Shown: one piece after another, positions 44,503 to 51,865 of the stretch
Position numbering within the stretch: position 1 is the stretch's first letter
Layout: each line of letters starts with the position of its first letter
Assembly: GCA_964460755.1 (NCBI GenBank)
Contig: CAYWQL010000012.1
Location: 1-51,865, forward strand
Direction of reading: 5' to 3'
DNA: 51,865 bases
From: JAYFNU01 sp964460755
GTDB lineage: Bacteria > Bacillota > Clostridia > Oscillospirales > Ruminococcaceae
Program-made: the position numbers and the translations under genes
The notes under the pieces: generated by a model
What the model saw: only the letters and a program-made list of their open reading frames with translations
Told to the model about the DNA's origin: nothing
The model's database searches: none

Positions 44503-44579
44503 TGGTAGCGGATGCAGGATTTGAACCAGCGACACCCCGGGTATGAACCGAGTGCTCTAGCCAACTGAGCTAATCCGCC
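44503..44579 (-). tRNA. tRNA-Met (CAT, elongator)
   Basis: A 77-base cloverleaf on - with anticodon CAT in loop TTCATAC, acceptor GGCGGAT/ATCCGCT (G1-U72 as in B. subtilis elongator tRNA-Met), and encoded CCA. Not initiator type (no GGG/CCC anticodon stem) and resembles elongator more than lysidine-modified Ile. Lies 36 bp before tRNA-Glu in the same transcript; a GCGGAGG/CCTCCGC hairpin separates them. Confidence 0.92.
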
Positions 44580-44610
44580 ATACAAAACAAAACAATAAAG
44601 AGCAAAAAAT

Positions 44611-44639
44611 ATTATACCTAAAACTTTTGCCGTTGTCAA
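44611..44639 (-). promoter_or_regulatory. tRNA-Met/Glu promoter, consensus
   Basis: On -, TTGACA (complement of 44634-44639), 17 bp, TATAAT (complement of 44611-44616): a perfect consensus promoter, just after the stop of the SGNH-like gene. Confidence 0.92.
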
Positions 44640-44642
44640 CAG

Positions 44643-45731
44643 CTATGCCGACAAATTAATCGAGGATAAAAGCTCGGCGGTGGTTTCGTAATCTATATGA
44701 AGTCCGTCGATAAAGTTGAACACGCCGAAGTCAAGCGCGTAGGGATTGTATGAACCGAAAAGGGCTATGTCGTTTTTCTCGCAGAAGCGCGTGAGATAGC
44801 TTTCGATTTCTAAAAGGTTCTTCGCCGCCAACGGTTCGGAAAGCACAGAGTCGTAGACGATAGGGTGATACGGAGATTCTATAATGACAAGCTCGCTTCC
44901 GTCAGATATAATCGACCGAACAAGCGCTTCGAAAAGCTCGCGCTTGCCGATGCTCATTCCACCGCTGTCGCGAAGGGAGGTCACAACGCCGTCTCGGGCG
45001 GTCATTGCGCGAAGATTAACGGTGTCGGTGTCGGCACAGGAATAGGACACAGGATAAACATAGCTTCCGTCAACCTTCACCATTCCTAAGCTTAGCGAAT
45101 TGTCGTCGGCGGGAACGGCGCCGGTTCTGAACTTAACATAGCTTCCGTCAAGTATATGGTACGCGGAGGTCTGAAAATAGCTTAGAGAAAAAAGGCCTTC
45201 AAAATCAAAATGGTCTTTGTTTTTGCTCGACGGGTTAACCGAAAAGCTCTCGTCAACGTTTTCTTTTACAAAGCGTTCGTAATACTCGCCAAGGTAAAGC
45301 TCACAGCGGTTGTCATTTTTATTCTCGTCAAAGAACCATGTGTCTACGCTCAAAATATATCTTTTAGGCAAAAGCCCCGTTGATTTGTATATTTCATATA
45401 TCGCGGCGACGTCTTCGATTGTTGCGCCCGTGACACAGCTGTTGAAGGTTTCTCCGTCAAGAATAGCGGAGTCTATTTGAGCGCCGTGACTTGAACCGAG
45501 CACAACGTTTTCGGGCGCAGCTGTCATATCGAGTATTCGCTTTTCCACAAACAGACGGTCGCGATAGTCGGAAACATTGTTCGCGTTTTTTCCGCTTGAG
45601 GTTATGTCGTAAACACTTTCGACCATAATGTCCGCGCGAAACAAATTCGCGGGGTCGACATAAACGTTCACCCCTGCGATAATCGCGAAAAGCGGAACAA
45701 AGCCCAAAAGCGAAAGCAATACCTTTTTCAT
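44643..45731 (-). CDS. SGNH-like (DltD/AlgJ-type) secreted protein
   Basis: A 362-residue protein with an N-terminal membrane anchor (about 4-23) and an extracytoplasmic domain. VVLGSSHGAQID (about 98-109) is the GDS-like block with Ser, and the late DGLHIDYETT carries the D-x-x-H of SGNH enzymes. Such proteins accompany MBOAT acyltransferases in alginate and teichoic acid acylation (AlgJ/DltD). It lies 10 bp after the MBOAT gene, so the two surely work together. Substrate unknown. Confidence 0.8.
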   Translation of the reverse strand: MKKVLLSLLGFVPLFAIIAGVNVYVDPANLFRADIMVESVYDITSSGKNANNVSDYRDRLFVEKRILDMTAAPENVVLGSSHGAQIDSAILDGETFNSCVTGATIEDVAAIYEIYKSTGLLPKRYILSVDTWFFDENKNDNRCELYLGEYYERFVKENVDESFSVNPSSKNKDHFDFEGLFSLSYFQTSAYHILDGSYVKFRTGAVPADDNSLSLGMVKVDGSYVYPVSYSCADTDTVNLRAMTARDGVVTSLRDSGGMSIGKRELFEALVRSIISDGSELVIIESPYHPIVYDSVLSEPLAAKNLLEIESYLTRFCEKNDIALFGSYNPYALDFGVFNFIDGLHIDYETTAELLSSINLSA

Positions 45732-45741
45732 AAAACCATCC

Positions 45742-47169
45742 TTAGAAATTTATATAGATAAAGCTTGAATTTCCGAACGAACCGAAAAACATAACGGCAA
45801 AAAGCAGGACGTAATAAAAAACAAAACGAACGACGGGAGCAGCCTTTGAAATCGTGAGCCGCAAAGGACGCTCCTTCTTTACAAAGATGTCAGCTGTGAA
45901 CACAAGCAGTATTCCGATAAGCGTCGCCCACATATGATTTTTGGGAAAATACAAAGACGGGACGAACCAAGTCGGCAAATCATACTCTTTAATCCTTAGA
46001 ATGTTCGAAATATAAATAAGCGCGTTGTCCAACGAACCGGCGCGGAAGAATATCCATGCGAAGTCTGAAAGCAAAAACACGAACACAGGGCAAATATACG
46101 TTTTGTAAAAGCCACCATCTTTAATACAAAGCGTTGACGATAACGCTTCGCGAGGTTTTTTGAGCAAAATTGAAACCGATAGGTAAAATCCGTGAAGAAC
46201 GCCCCACGCGAGGAAGCCGAGCGACGCGCCGTGCCAAAGACCGCTTACGGCGAAAACGACGAGGGTGTTAAAGACTACCCTTAAGGTATGGCAGCGCGAG
46301 CCGCCAAGCGGGAAGTAGAGATAATCGCGGAACCAGTTCGAAAGCGAGATGTGCCAGCGCCGCCAAAACTCGCGCATATTGCTCGAAAGATATGGCGCTT
46401 TGAAATTCTCCATAAGTGTGAATCCGAGAATCTCGCCAGCGCCGAGCACGATATCGGAATAGGCGCGGAAGTCGCAATAAATCTGGATACCGTAAATAAC
46501 AGCGGCAAGGATAAGATTGTAGCTGTTCGCGTCGACGGGATTGTCGAAATAATGGTTAGCCGAAACGGCAAGATTGTCCGCGACGACAAGCTTGGTGAAC
46601 AGACCGAAAACAATTCTTATAAACCCGCGCTTGAGCCGCTCGTAATCAAAGTCCCTCGATTGCTTGACTTGGGCAAGCAGCTCGTAGCTTCGCGGAATAG
46701 GTCCCGACATAATCTGAACGAACAGCCCGACAAACAGCGAGAAGTCGACGAAGTTTTTTTCCGCGGGGGTCTTTCCGCGGTAGACGTCGACGAGATACCC
46801 GATACAGGTAAGAGCATAAAAGCTAAGCCCGATGGGGACGGCGAGGGATAAAAACGTACCGCTCGTTTCCACGCCGAAAAGGGAAAGCGCAAAGCCGAGA
46901 TACTTCATCGTAATCAGCACGCCGGCAAGGACGAAAACCGAAAGACCAAGCACAAGCTTTTTTCGCTTTGTTTTATTGAGAAGAAGACCGAAGCCGTAGC
47001 TTGCCGCAATAACCGCAACGAGCGTAACGGTGAACCGCAGACCGAGCAGCACATAAAAAGCGACGTTAATAAAAAGCAGCACGAAGCGGCGAAGCTTTTT
47101 TGGAACGGCGTAATACAAAACACACGCCGCGGTTAAAAACAGATAAAAGGAAGCGGACGTCAACGACAA
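45742..47169 (-). CDS. MBOAT-family O-acyltransferase (DltB/AlgI type)
   Basis: A 475-residue polytopic protein with about ten to twelve membrane segments. The MBOAT core is readable: QIYCDFRAYSDIVLGAGEILGF, then FWRRWHISLSNWFRDYLYFPLGG and the active-site His in AVSGLWHGASLGFLAWG. TTG start at 47169 with GGAGGT upstream. Moves an acyl group from a cytoplasmic donor across the membrane to a surface polymer. It follows serS by 29 bp. No dltA or dltC is nearby, so D-alanylation is not implied; the donor ACP could be elsewhere, for example the FkbH-linked ACP at 1.9 kb. Confidence 0.93.
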   Translation of the reverse strand: MSLTSASFYLFLTAACVLYYAVPKKLRRFVLLFINVAFYVLLGLRFTVTLVAVIAASYGFGLLLNKTKRKKLVLGLSVFVLAGVLITMKYLGFALSLFGVETSGTFLSLAVPIGLSFYALTCIGYLVDVYRGKTPAEKNFVDFSLFVGLFVQIMSGPIPRSYELLAQVKQSRDFDYERLKRGFIRIVFGLFTKLVVADNLAVSANHYFDNPVDANSYNLILAAVIYGIQIYCDFRAYSDIVLGAGEILGFTLMENFKAPYLSSNMREFWRRWHISLSNWFRDYLYFPLGGSRCHTLRVVFNTLVVFAVSGLWHGASLGFLAWGVLHGFYLSVSILLKKPREALSSTLCIKDGGFYKTYICPVFVFLLSDFAWIFFRAGSLDNALIYISNILRIKEYDLPTWFVPSLYFPKNHMWATLIGILLVFTADIFVKKERPLRLTISKAAPVVRFVFYYVLLFAVMFFGSFGNSSFIYINF

Positions 47170-47198
47170 AGGAAAAGCACCTCCATAAGAAGTTAAGA

Positions 47199-48482
47199 CT
47201 ATTTAATTTCTGTCTTGCCGCCCATATAGGGGGAAAGTGCTTTCGGAATGGCAATGCTTCCGTCGGCTTTTAGATTGTTTTCAAGAAATGCGATAAGCAT
47301 ACGCGGCGGGGCGACAACGGTGTTGTTAAGGGTATGGGGGAAATAGGTCGAGCCGGTTTCCTTATCCTTGACGCGAATAGCAAGACGCCGCGCCTGAGCG
47401 TCACCGAGATTTGAACAGCTTCCGACCTCGAAATATTTCTGCTGACGCGGGCTCCACGCTTCAACGTCGCAGGACTTGACCTTAAGGTCGGCAAGGTCTC
47501 CGCTGCAGCATTCAAGGGTGCGAACGGGAATATCGAGGGTACGGAAGAAATCCACGGAATTCTGCCAAAGCTTGTCGTACCATTTCATACTTTCCTCTGG
47601 CTCGCACACTACTATCATTTCCTGCTTCTCGAACTGGTGAATGCGGTACACTCCGCGCTCCTCGATTCCGTGCGCGCCGACCTCTTTACGGAAGCAGGGG
47701 GAGTAGCTCGTCAAGGTCTGGGGAAGCTGTGATTTGTCTAAAATCTGGTCGATGAATTTTCCTATCATTGAATGCTCGCTTGTGCCGATTAGATATAAAT
47801 CCTCGCCCTCGATTTTGTACATCATGTTTTCCATTTCGGAAAAACTCATAACGCCTGTTACGACGTCGCTTCTTATCATAAACGGAGGGATATAGTAGGT
47901 GAAGCCGCGGTCAATCATAAAGTCGCGGGCGTAGGAGAGTATTGCCGAATGAAGGCGGGCGATATCACCGCACAGATAATAAAAACCGTTTCCGCTCGTG
48001 CGGCGCGCCGCGTCGAGGTCGATTCCGTTAAGCCGCTCCATAATGTCGACATGATAGGGAACCTCGAAGTCAGGAACGACCGGCTCGCCGTAACGCTCAA
48101 TTTCGACATTTTCCGCGTCGTTTTTTCCGATAGGCACGCTCTTGTCGATTATGTTCGGTATAACAAGCATACGTTTTCTTATCTCGCCCTGAAGCTTCTC
48201 TTCGCTTGCTTCAAGCTTTGAAAGCTCGTCCGCGGCGGCGGCAACCTGTTTCTTCGCCTGCTCCGCCTCGTCCTTTTTGCCGTTGGCCATAAGACCGCCG
48301 ATTTGTTTGCTTATCACGTTGCGCTGATTTCTAAGCTCATCGCAATGCGTCCTTGCGGCGCGGTATTCCTCGTCGAGCGATATTACCTCGTCAACCAGGA
48401 CAAGCTTATCGTCCTGAAATTTCTTTTTTATATTTTCCTTTACAAGCTCGGGATTAGACCGAACAAGCTTTATATCAAGCAT
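47199..48482 (-). CDS. serS: Seryl-tRNA synthetase
   Basis: A 427-residue class II enzyme with the N-terminal coiled-coil arm (about 30-105) and a C-terminal catalytic core: motif 2 CFRKEVGAHGIEERGVYRIHQFEK and the motif 3 arginine region. The serine-site segments read GTSEHSMIG and HTLNNT, closer to the TSE and LNST pattern of archaeal/eukaryotic enzymes than to the bacterial TAE and NGS. No T-box leader; only 50 bp separate it from parB, so it rides on the parAB transcript. Confidence 0.96.
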   Translation of the reverse strand: MLDIKLVRSNPELVKENIKKKFQDDKLVLVDEVISLDEEYRAARTHCDELRNQRNVISKQIGGLMANGKKDEAEQAKKQVAAAADELSKLEASEEKLQGEIRKRMLVIPNIIDKSVPIGKNDAENVEIERYGEPVVPDFEVPYHVDIMERLNGIDLDAARRTSGNGFYYLCGDIARLHSAILSYARDFMIDRGFTYYIPPFMIRSDVVTGVMSFSEMENMMYKIEGEDLYLIGTSEHSMIGKFIDQILDKSQLPQTLTSYSPCFRKEVGAHGIEERGVYRIHQFEKQEMIVVCEPEESMKWYDKLWQNSVDFFRTLDIPVRTLECCSGDLADLKVKSCDVEAWSPRQQKYFEVGSCSNLGDAQARRLAIRVKDKETGSTYFPHTLNNTVVAPPRMLIAFLENNLKADGSIAIPKALSPYMGGKTEIK

Positions 48483-48518
48483 TTTTCTTTCCTCGCTATT
48501 TCTTTAAAAGATATAATT

Positions 48519-48534
48519 ACATTTTAAACAAGCT
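48519..48534 (+). repeat. 16-bp inverted repeat, copy A (beside parB)
   Basis: ACATTTTAAACAAGCT, including the TTTTAAACA 9-mer (48522-48530), between serS and the parB stop. Its exact reverse complement is at 50453-50468, so the pair brackets parB, parA and both parS sites. Confidence 0.7.
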
Positions 48535-49384
48535 AATTTCCAAGTTTGTTAGCAAACTCGAAAAGCTGTTCCTTTGAATAAAAGTCGACCGAAAGGGTTC
48601 CGCTTCCGTCCTTGTATTTAACGTGAACTTCTACGCCAAGAGCGTTTTGAAGGGAAAGCTCAACCTCCGACGCGACACTTTCCTTTGCCTTGGGGAGGGA
48701 AAGTTTTTCCTGCTTTGCGGGTTTTTGGCAGAACTTTTCGGCGTCCCTTACAGTCATTCCGTTTTCCGCCACCTGCTTGGCGACATTGCTTCTTATTTTG
48801 TCGTCTGCAATCGAAAGAATCGCTTTAGCGTGACCAACGGTGATTTCCCCGTTTTTAAGCATATCAAGAACATCATCGGGAAGACTTAAAAGACGAAGGG
48901 AGTTCGCGACCGAGGGGCGTGAACGGCCAACCTGCTTCGCCGCCTGCTCCTGGGTCATACCGCTGACCTCCATAAGGCTCTTATATCCAAGCGCCTCGTC
49001 GACGGGGTTTAAGTCCTCGCGCTGAAGGTTCTCGACAAGAGCGATGGTCATCGCCTCGAGGTCGGAAAGGTTTCGGACAATCGCGGGAATCGTATCCTTA
49101 CCCGCAAGACGGCTCGCCCGCCAACGGCGCTCGCCCGCGACTATTTGGTAGCGTCCGCTTGAAAGGGGACGGACAAGTATAGGCTGAAGTACCCCGTGCT
49201 GGGAAATCGACTCGGCAAGCTCGGAAAGGGAATCCTCGTCAAAAAGCTTTCGCGGCTGGGTTCGGTCGGGCTCGACCTCCGACATTTTTAATTCGGAAGC
49301 GCCTGTGCCGCTTACCTCTTCGTCGTTTGCGTTGTCGACAAACAAAGCGTCAAGCCCTGTTCCAAGTCCTCGTTTAGCTGCCAT
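48533..49384 (-). CDS. parB: Chromosome partition protein ParB (Spo0J)
   Basis: A 283-residue ParB CTPase clamp. N-terminal GLGTGLDALF tail stimulates ParA; GERRWRASRLAG is the CTP-binding motif, then ENLQREDLNPVDEA and the HTH VGRSRPSVANSLRLL. At specificity positions it carries Arg and Gly (as parS-type ParB), fitting the two canonical parS sites 0.8 kb upstream. Overlaps parA by one base. Confidence 0.97.
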   Translation of the reverse strand: MAAKRGLGTGLDALFVDNANDEEVSGTGASELKMSEVEPDRTQPRKLFDEDSLSELAESISQHGVLQPILVRPLSSGRYQIVAGERRWRASRLAGKDTIPAIVRNLSDLEAMTIALVENLQREDLNPVDEALGYKSLMEVSGMTQEQAAKQVGRSRPSVANSLRLLSLPDDVLDMLKNGEITVGHAKAILSIADDKIRSNVAKQVAENGMTVRDAEKFCQKPAKQEKLSLPKAKESVASEVELSLQNALGVEVHVKYKDGSGTLSVDFYSKEQLFEFANKLGN

Positions 49385-50166
49385 TATTCCTCGCCTCCCG
49401 CCCGACGGTTACGCGAAAGAAATTCCGCGGCAAGACGGTCGTACGCCTCGGAGCCCTTCGAGCCCGCATCATAGAACTGAATGGGCTTGCCGTAGCTTGG
49501 AGCTTCGGAAACCCTGACGTTGCGCGGTATTGCTGTGCTGTATACCTTTTGGGGGAAGAATTTTTTAACCTCGTCGACAACCTGAACGGTGAGGTTGATT
49601 CTTGAATCGTACATCGTAAGAAGAACACCTTCGATATCTATGTTCGGGTTATAGAGCTTTTTAACCTGCCTTATCGTCGACATAAGCTGAGATAAACCCT
49701 CCAAAGCATAGTATTCGCACTGGATAGGAATTAAAACAGTGTCGCAGGCGTTGAGGCCGTTTAGCGTCAGAAGACCAAGCGACGGCGGACAGTCGATTAT
49801 TATGTAATCAAAGGAATGCTTCTTCGAAACAATGGCGTCGCGCAACTTAAACTCTCTGCGCTTCATCGACACAAGCTCAAGCTCGGCGCCCGCAAGGTCG
49901 ATGCTCGAGGGGATAATGCTCACGTTATTGTAAAGGGTCTTTACGACAACCTCCTCAAACGGCATACGTCCCATAAGCAGGTCGTAAGACGAGCCCGCGA
50001 TAGCCTTCTTTTTTATTCCGTATCCGCTCGTTGCGTTTCCCTGCGGGTCGGTATCAATCAGAAGCACCGATTTCCCGAGCGCGCCGAGCGCCGCCGCGAG
50101 ATTAACCGCGGTCGTGGTTTTTCCAACGCCGCCCTTTTGGTTTGCAATTGTAACTATCTTTCCCAA
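49384..50166 (-). CDS. parA: Chromosome partition ATPase ParA (Soj)
   Basis: A 260-residue ATPase with the deviant Walker A KGGVGKTT (11-18), switch region DTDPQGNATS and switch II DCPPSLGLLTLNG. TTG start at 50166 with AGAGGTAGAGA upstream. ParA also regulates DnaA in B. subtilis. First gene of the parA-parB-serS-MBOAT-SGNH transcript from the promoter at 50282-50310. Confidence 0.97.
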   Translation of the reverse strand: MGKIVTIANQKGGVGKTTTAVNLAAALGALGKSVLLIDTDPQGNATSGYGIKKKAIAGSSYDLLMGRMPFEEVVVKTLYNNVSIIPSSIDLAGAELELVSMKRREFKLRDAIVSKKHSFDYIIIDCPPSLGLLTLNGLNACDTVLIPIQCEYYALEGLSQLMSTIRQVKKLYNPNIDIEGVLLTMYDSRINLTVQVVDEVKKFFPQKVYSTAIPRNVRVSEAPSYGKPIQFYDAGSKGSEAYDRLAAEFLSRNRRAGGEE

Positions 50167-50186
50167 ATCTCTACCTCTTTTCTATA

Positions 50187-50202
50187 TGTTCCACGTGGAA
50201 CA
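50187..50202. promoter_or_regulatory. parS site 1
   Basis: TGTTCCACGTGGAACA, a perfect 16-bp palindrome matching the known parS consensus, 20 bp upstream of the parA start. Confidence 0.96.
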
Positions 50203-50234
50203 AGTAAAGAGCGAACGTCCGCCGTGGGGGATGA

Positions 50235-50250
50235 TGTTCCACGTGGAACA
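50235..50250. promoter_or_regulatory. parS site 2
   Basis: Second exact TGTTCCACGTGGAACA, 32 bp from the first, symmetric also at the next base (ATG...CAT). The pair are the only parS sites I find in the window and lie within the parA leader, between its promoter and its start. Confidence 0.96.
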
Positions 50251-50281
50251 TCGCCGCCGCCCTTTCTTTCGTGTATAAGAT

Positions 50282-50310
50282 ATAATATATTAGTTTTTTA
50301 AAATTGTAAA
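50282..50310 (-). promoter_or_regulatory. parA promoter
   Basis: On -, TTTACA (complement of 50305-50310), 17 bp, TATTAT (complement of 50282-50287). Leader of about 110 bases contains both parS sites, so ParB spreading may repress it. Confidence 0.7.
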
Positions 50311-50332
50311 CACCGCAAAATTATTATTTATG

Positions 50333-50361
50333 TTGAAAGAAATCAACAAAGATAATATAAT
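50333..50361 (+). promoter_or_regulatory. Promoter of the alcohol dehydrogenase gene
   Basis: TTGAAA (50333-50338), 17 bp, TATAAT (50356-50361). It leaves a leader of about 170 bases (50369-50538) that contains a perfect palindrome TGTGCGCACA (50402-50411) and the repeat copy B; no known riboswitch is recognised. Confidence 0.72.
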
Positions 50362-50452
50362 AAATTCAAAGAAATAACAAAAACTTTTCGCGACCCCAAG
50401 ATGTGCGCACAAACAAAAAGACACGCCTATATTTTGTGTGAGGGCGATTAGA

Positions 50453-50468
50453 AGCTTGTTTAAAATGT
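50453..50468 (-). repeat. 16-bp inverted repeat, copy B (beside parA)
   Basis: Reads ACATTTTAAACAAGCT on -, exact inverse of 48519-48534, in the leader of the dehydrogenase gene. Confidence 0.7.
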
Positions 50469-50538
50469 TGTTAAAAGTGTAAAAAAAGAAATTTTGCAGA
50501 GCTTGATAATTAACAAAAAAGAAAAAGAGGGCGAGAAA

Positions 50539-51684
50539 ATGAACTTCAGCTTCAACAGCAAGGTTACCATTGTCGGCGGCGACGGCTGTATAAAAAAGAA
50601 CGCAAAGCTTTTCGGAGCGCTTGGGAAAAGGGCGCTTGTCGTAACGAGCAAGAGCGCGGCAAAAAAGAGCGGCGCCCTGCTTGACGTGACCAACGCGCTT
50701 GAACAGAACAGTATGCGGTACGACATATTTGACGGCGTGACGGAAAACCCGCTTCTTTCGGTGGTTGCGGAAATCGGAAGAATCGCAAGGGAGAGCTTCG
50801 CTGATTATATTATCGGAATTGGCGGAGGCTCTGTGCTTGACGCGGCGCGGGCGGCGACCCTTTTCGCGAAAAACGATTTCTTTGAGCCAAGCGAGGTGTT
50901 TGAAGGAAAATATGCCGAGGCGCTTCCTCTCGTTTGCGTGGGTACGACGGCGGGGACGGGGAGTGAGGTCGACAGCATTTCGGTTATAACCGACGACGCA
51001 ACGGAAAAGAAAATGAGCATAAAAAGTCCGCTTCTTTACGCAAAGTATGCGTTTTGCGACCCGAAATATACCGCGACTATGGATTATCGCCAGACCGTTT
51101 CGACAGCGCTCGACGCTTTGTGCCATTGCCTTGAAAGCTGGTTTAACCGTGCGGCAACCGAAACGAGCGACGTCTTCGCCCGTCGCGGGGTAGAGCTTAT
51201 CTATCCAAACCTTATGCGGCTCGCCCTTGACAAGGACGCGATATACAACAAAAAGTTTCGCGAGGAAATGTACTATGGTTCGCTTTGGGGCGGGCTTGCC
51301 ATTGACCTGACGGGAACCGGCTTTCCTCACCCGAGCGGATATATTCTTACCGAGGAGTGCGGCATACCTCACGGCGTTGCCTGCGCGCTGTTTGAAACGG
51401 GGTTCATACGTCAATCGGTCAAGGAAAGACCAAGTGAAAACGAACGACTTCTTTTGACGGTCGGAACGCTCGACGAGCTTTGCGACACGATAACAGCACT
51501 TACGAAAAACAACATACGGCTTTCAAAAAAGGTTTGCGACGCGATAGGCGAACGTCTTAAATATGCGAACAATACAAAAAACACCCTCGGCGATTTCTCG
51601 TGGGAAAAGGGAAAGGCGATAGCCGAGAGCCGTTTTCTTGACCGAAACCTGATTGACGGATACAAAGGACGCTGGGTTCTTTGA
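50539..51684 (+). CDS. Iron-containing alcohol dehydrogenase family protein
   Basis: A 381-residue group III dehydrogenase. NAD(P)-binding GGGSVLDAARAA (about 98-109) and TTAGTGSEVD, and the metal-site segments DALCHCLESW (His) and TGFPHPSGYIL with GIPHGVACAL (two His). The usual AG.AF.N...G..HA block is replaced by SLWGGLAIDLTGTGFPHPSG, so it is an unusual branch; substrate (alcohol, aldehyde or lactaldehyde-like) cannot be set. ATG at 50539 with GAGGGCGAG upstream; an upstream frame extension has no site. Confidence 0.9.
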   Translation: MNFSFNSKVTIVGGDGCIKKNAKLFGALGKRALVVTSKSAAKKSGALLDVTNALEQNSMRYDIFDGVTENPLLSVVAEIGRIARESFADYIIGIGGGSVLDAARAATLFAKNDFFEPSEVFEGKYAEALPLVCVGTTAGTGSEVDSISVITDDATEKKMSIKSPLLYAKYAFCDPKYTATMDYRQTVSTALDALCHCLESWFNRAATETSDVFARRGVELIYPNLMRLALDKDAIYNKKFREEMYYGSLWGGLAIDLTGTGFPHPSGYILTEECGIPHGVACALFETGFIRQSVKERPSENERLLLTVGTLDELCDTITALTKNNIRLSKKVCDAIGERLKYANNTKNTLGDFSWEKGKAIAESRFLDRNLIDGYKGRWVL

Positions 51685-51706
51685 GAGGGTCAAACGAAAA
51701 AGGGTG

Positions 51707-51735
51707 TTGACCTTGGGGCAAAATACATATATAAT
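51707..51735 (+). promoter_or_regulatory. tRNA-Ser promoter
   Basis: TTGACC (51707-51712), 17 bp, TATAAT (51730-51735), about 40 bp upstream of the mature tRNA. Confidence 0.88.
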
Positions 51736-51780
51736 ATTGCTTGCGGCGCAAAGATAAAACGCCGCAGGCAATTATAATAT

Positions 51781-51865
51781 GGAGCGGTATCGAAGTGGTC
51801 ATAACGGGCCTGACTCGAAATCAGGTGAGGGGCAACTCTCCGTGGGTTCGAATCCCACCCGCTCC
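51781..51865 (+). tRNA. tRNA-Ser (CGA), cut by the window end
   Basis: Acceptor GGAGCGG with CCGCTCC, anticodon loop CTCGAAA (anticodon CGA), a long variable arm (GAGGGGCAACTCTCC) typical of serine tRNA, and T-loop GTTCGAATCC. The window stops at the last base of the acceptor stem, so the discriminator and CCA are outside. Confidence 0.95.

Noticed and set aside
44643..47169. dlt operon for D-alanylation of teichoic acid
   Set aside because: MBOAT and SGNH genes are present but no dltA or dltC nearby; only the general acyl-transfer role is kept.
48483..48532. T-box riboswitch before serS
   Set aside because: Only 50 bp of spacer after parB; no stem I or T-box sequence.
50290..51414. Long open frame on - antisense to the alcohol dehydrogenase
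   Set aside because: It is Arg/Lys/His-rich with no recognisable family and lies wholly opposite a clear enzyme gene with its own ribosome site; a codon-bias shadow.
1..51865. Mobile elements or CRISPR
   Set aside because: No transposase, integrase, phage gene or regularly spaced repeat array was seen; all long genes are intact.

Overview
The window is the replication-origin region of a low-to-mid GC member of the Firmicutes, most likely a spore-forming or spore-derived member of class Clostridia (an Oscillospirales-like lineage is my guess). The support is the core block rpmH-dnaA-dnaN-S4 protein-recF-remB-gyrB-gyrA, with rnpA-yidD-yidC-jag-mnmE-mnmG-rsmG-parB-like running leftwards from it, plus spoIID, an SpoIIIJ-type lipoprotein YidC, pyruvate phosphate dikinase and a DUF3048 lipoprotein. 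Genes use ordinary bacterial starts (ATG, several TTG) and strong Shine-Dalgarno sites. I see no insertion sequence, prophage or CRISPR array, and no disrupted gene.

Layout. 1-3.9 kb: an operon on + with an FkbH-type HAD/ACP pair, a GNAT-like protein and a lipoprotein. 4-11.8 kb: a YhhN membrane protein and ppdK (-), glmU-prs-lipoprotein (+), then two overlapping membrane genes behind citrate synthase (-). 13.2-22.3 kb: spoIID (+), then the leftward block from a Noc-like ParB paralogue back to rpmH (-). 22.3-24 kb: the dnaA promoter, dnaA, and a dnaA-dnaN gap carrying a GC cluster plus a DnaA-trio-like element. 24-31.2 kb: dnaN to gyrA (+). 31.3-34.7 kb: gap, a CPBP protease and a FemABX enzyme (-). 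35.1-36.2 kb: an isolated histidine-kinase-like ATPase without a phospho-acceptor His (+). 36.3-42.8 kb: a SurA/PrsA-like lipoprotein, mfd, pth and a DUF3048 lipoprotein (-). 43-44.3 kb: a membrane-anchored M23 peptidase (+). 44.4-50.2 kb: tRNA-Glu, tRNA-Met, an SGNH/MBOAT pair, serS and parAB (-), with two perfect parS sites in the parA leader. 50.5-51.9 kb: an iron-type alcohol dehydrogenase and tRNA-Ser (+), the latter cut by the window end.

How it works together: the window carries initiation (DnaA, DnaN, origin), topology (gyrase), segregation (ParAB-parS), ribosome/tRNA functions (RnpA, L34, MnmEG, RsmG, Pth, SerRS), membrane insertion (YidC/YidD/Jag), envelope building (GlmU, FemABX, M23, MBOAT/SGNH) and central carbon metabolism (PPDK, citrate synthase, GAPDH).

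The most notable signal concerns initiation. No canonical TTATNCACA DnaA box is visible in either intergenic region around dnaA. DnaA domain IV is changed at three positions that contact DnaA-box bases in E. coli (R399 to Q, D433 to N, T435 to A). A different 9-mer, TTTTAAACA, recurs in the non-coding DNA of the window. Together these suggest an initiator and origin with altered box specificity. All function calls are from reading motifs; nothing was searched or computed.
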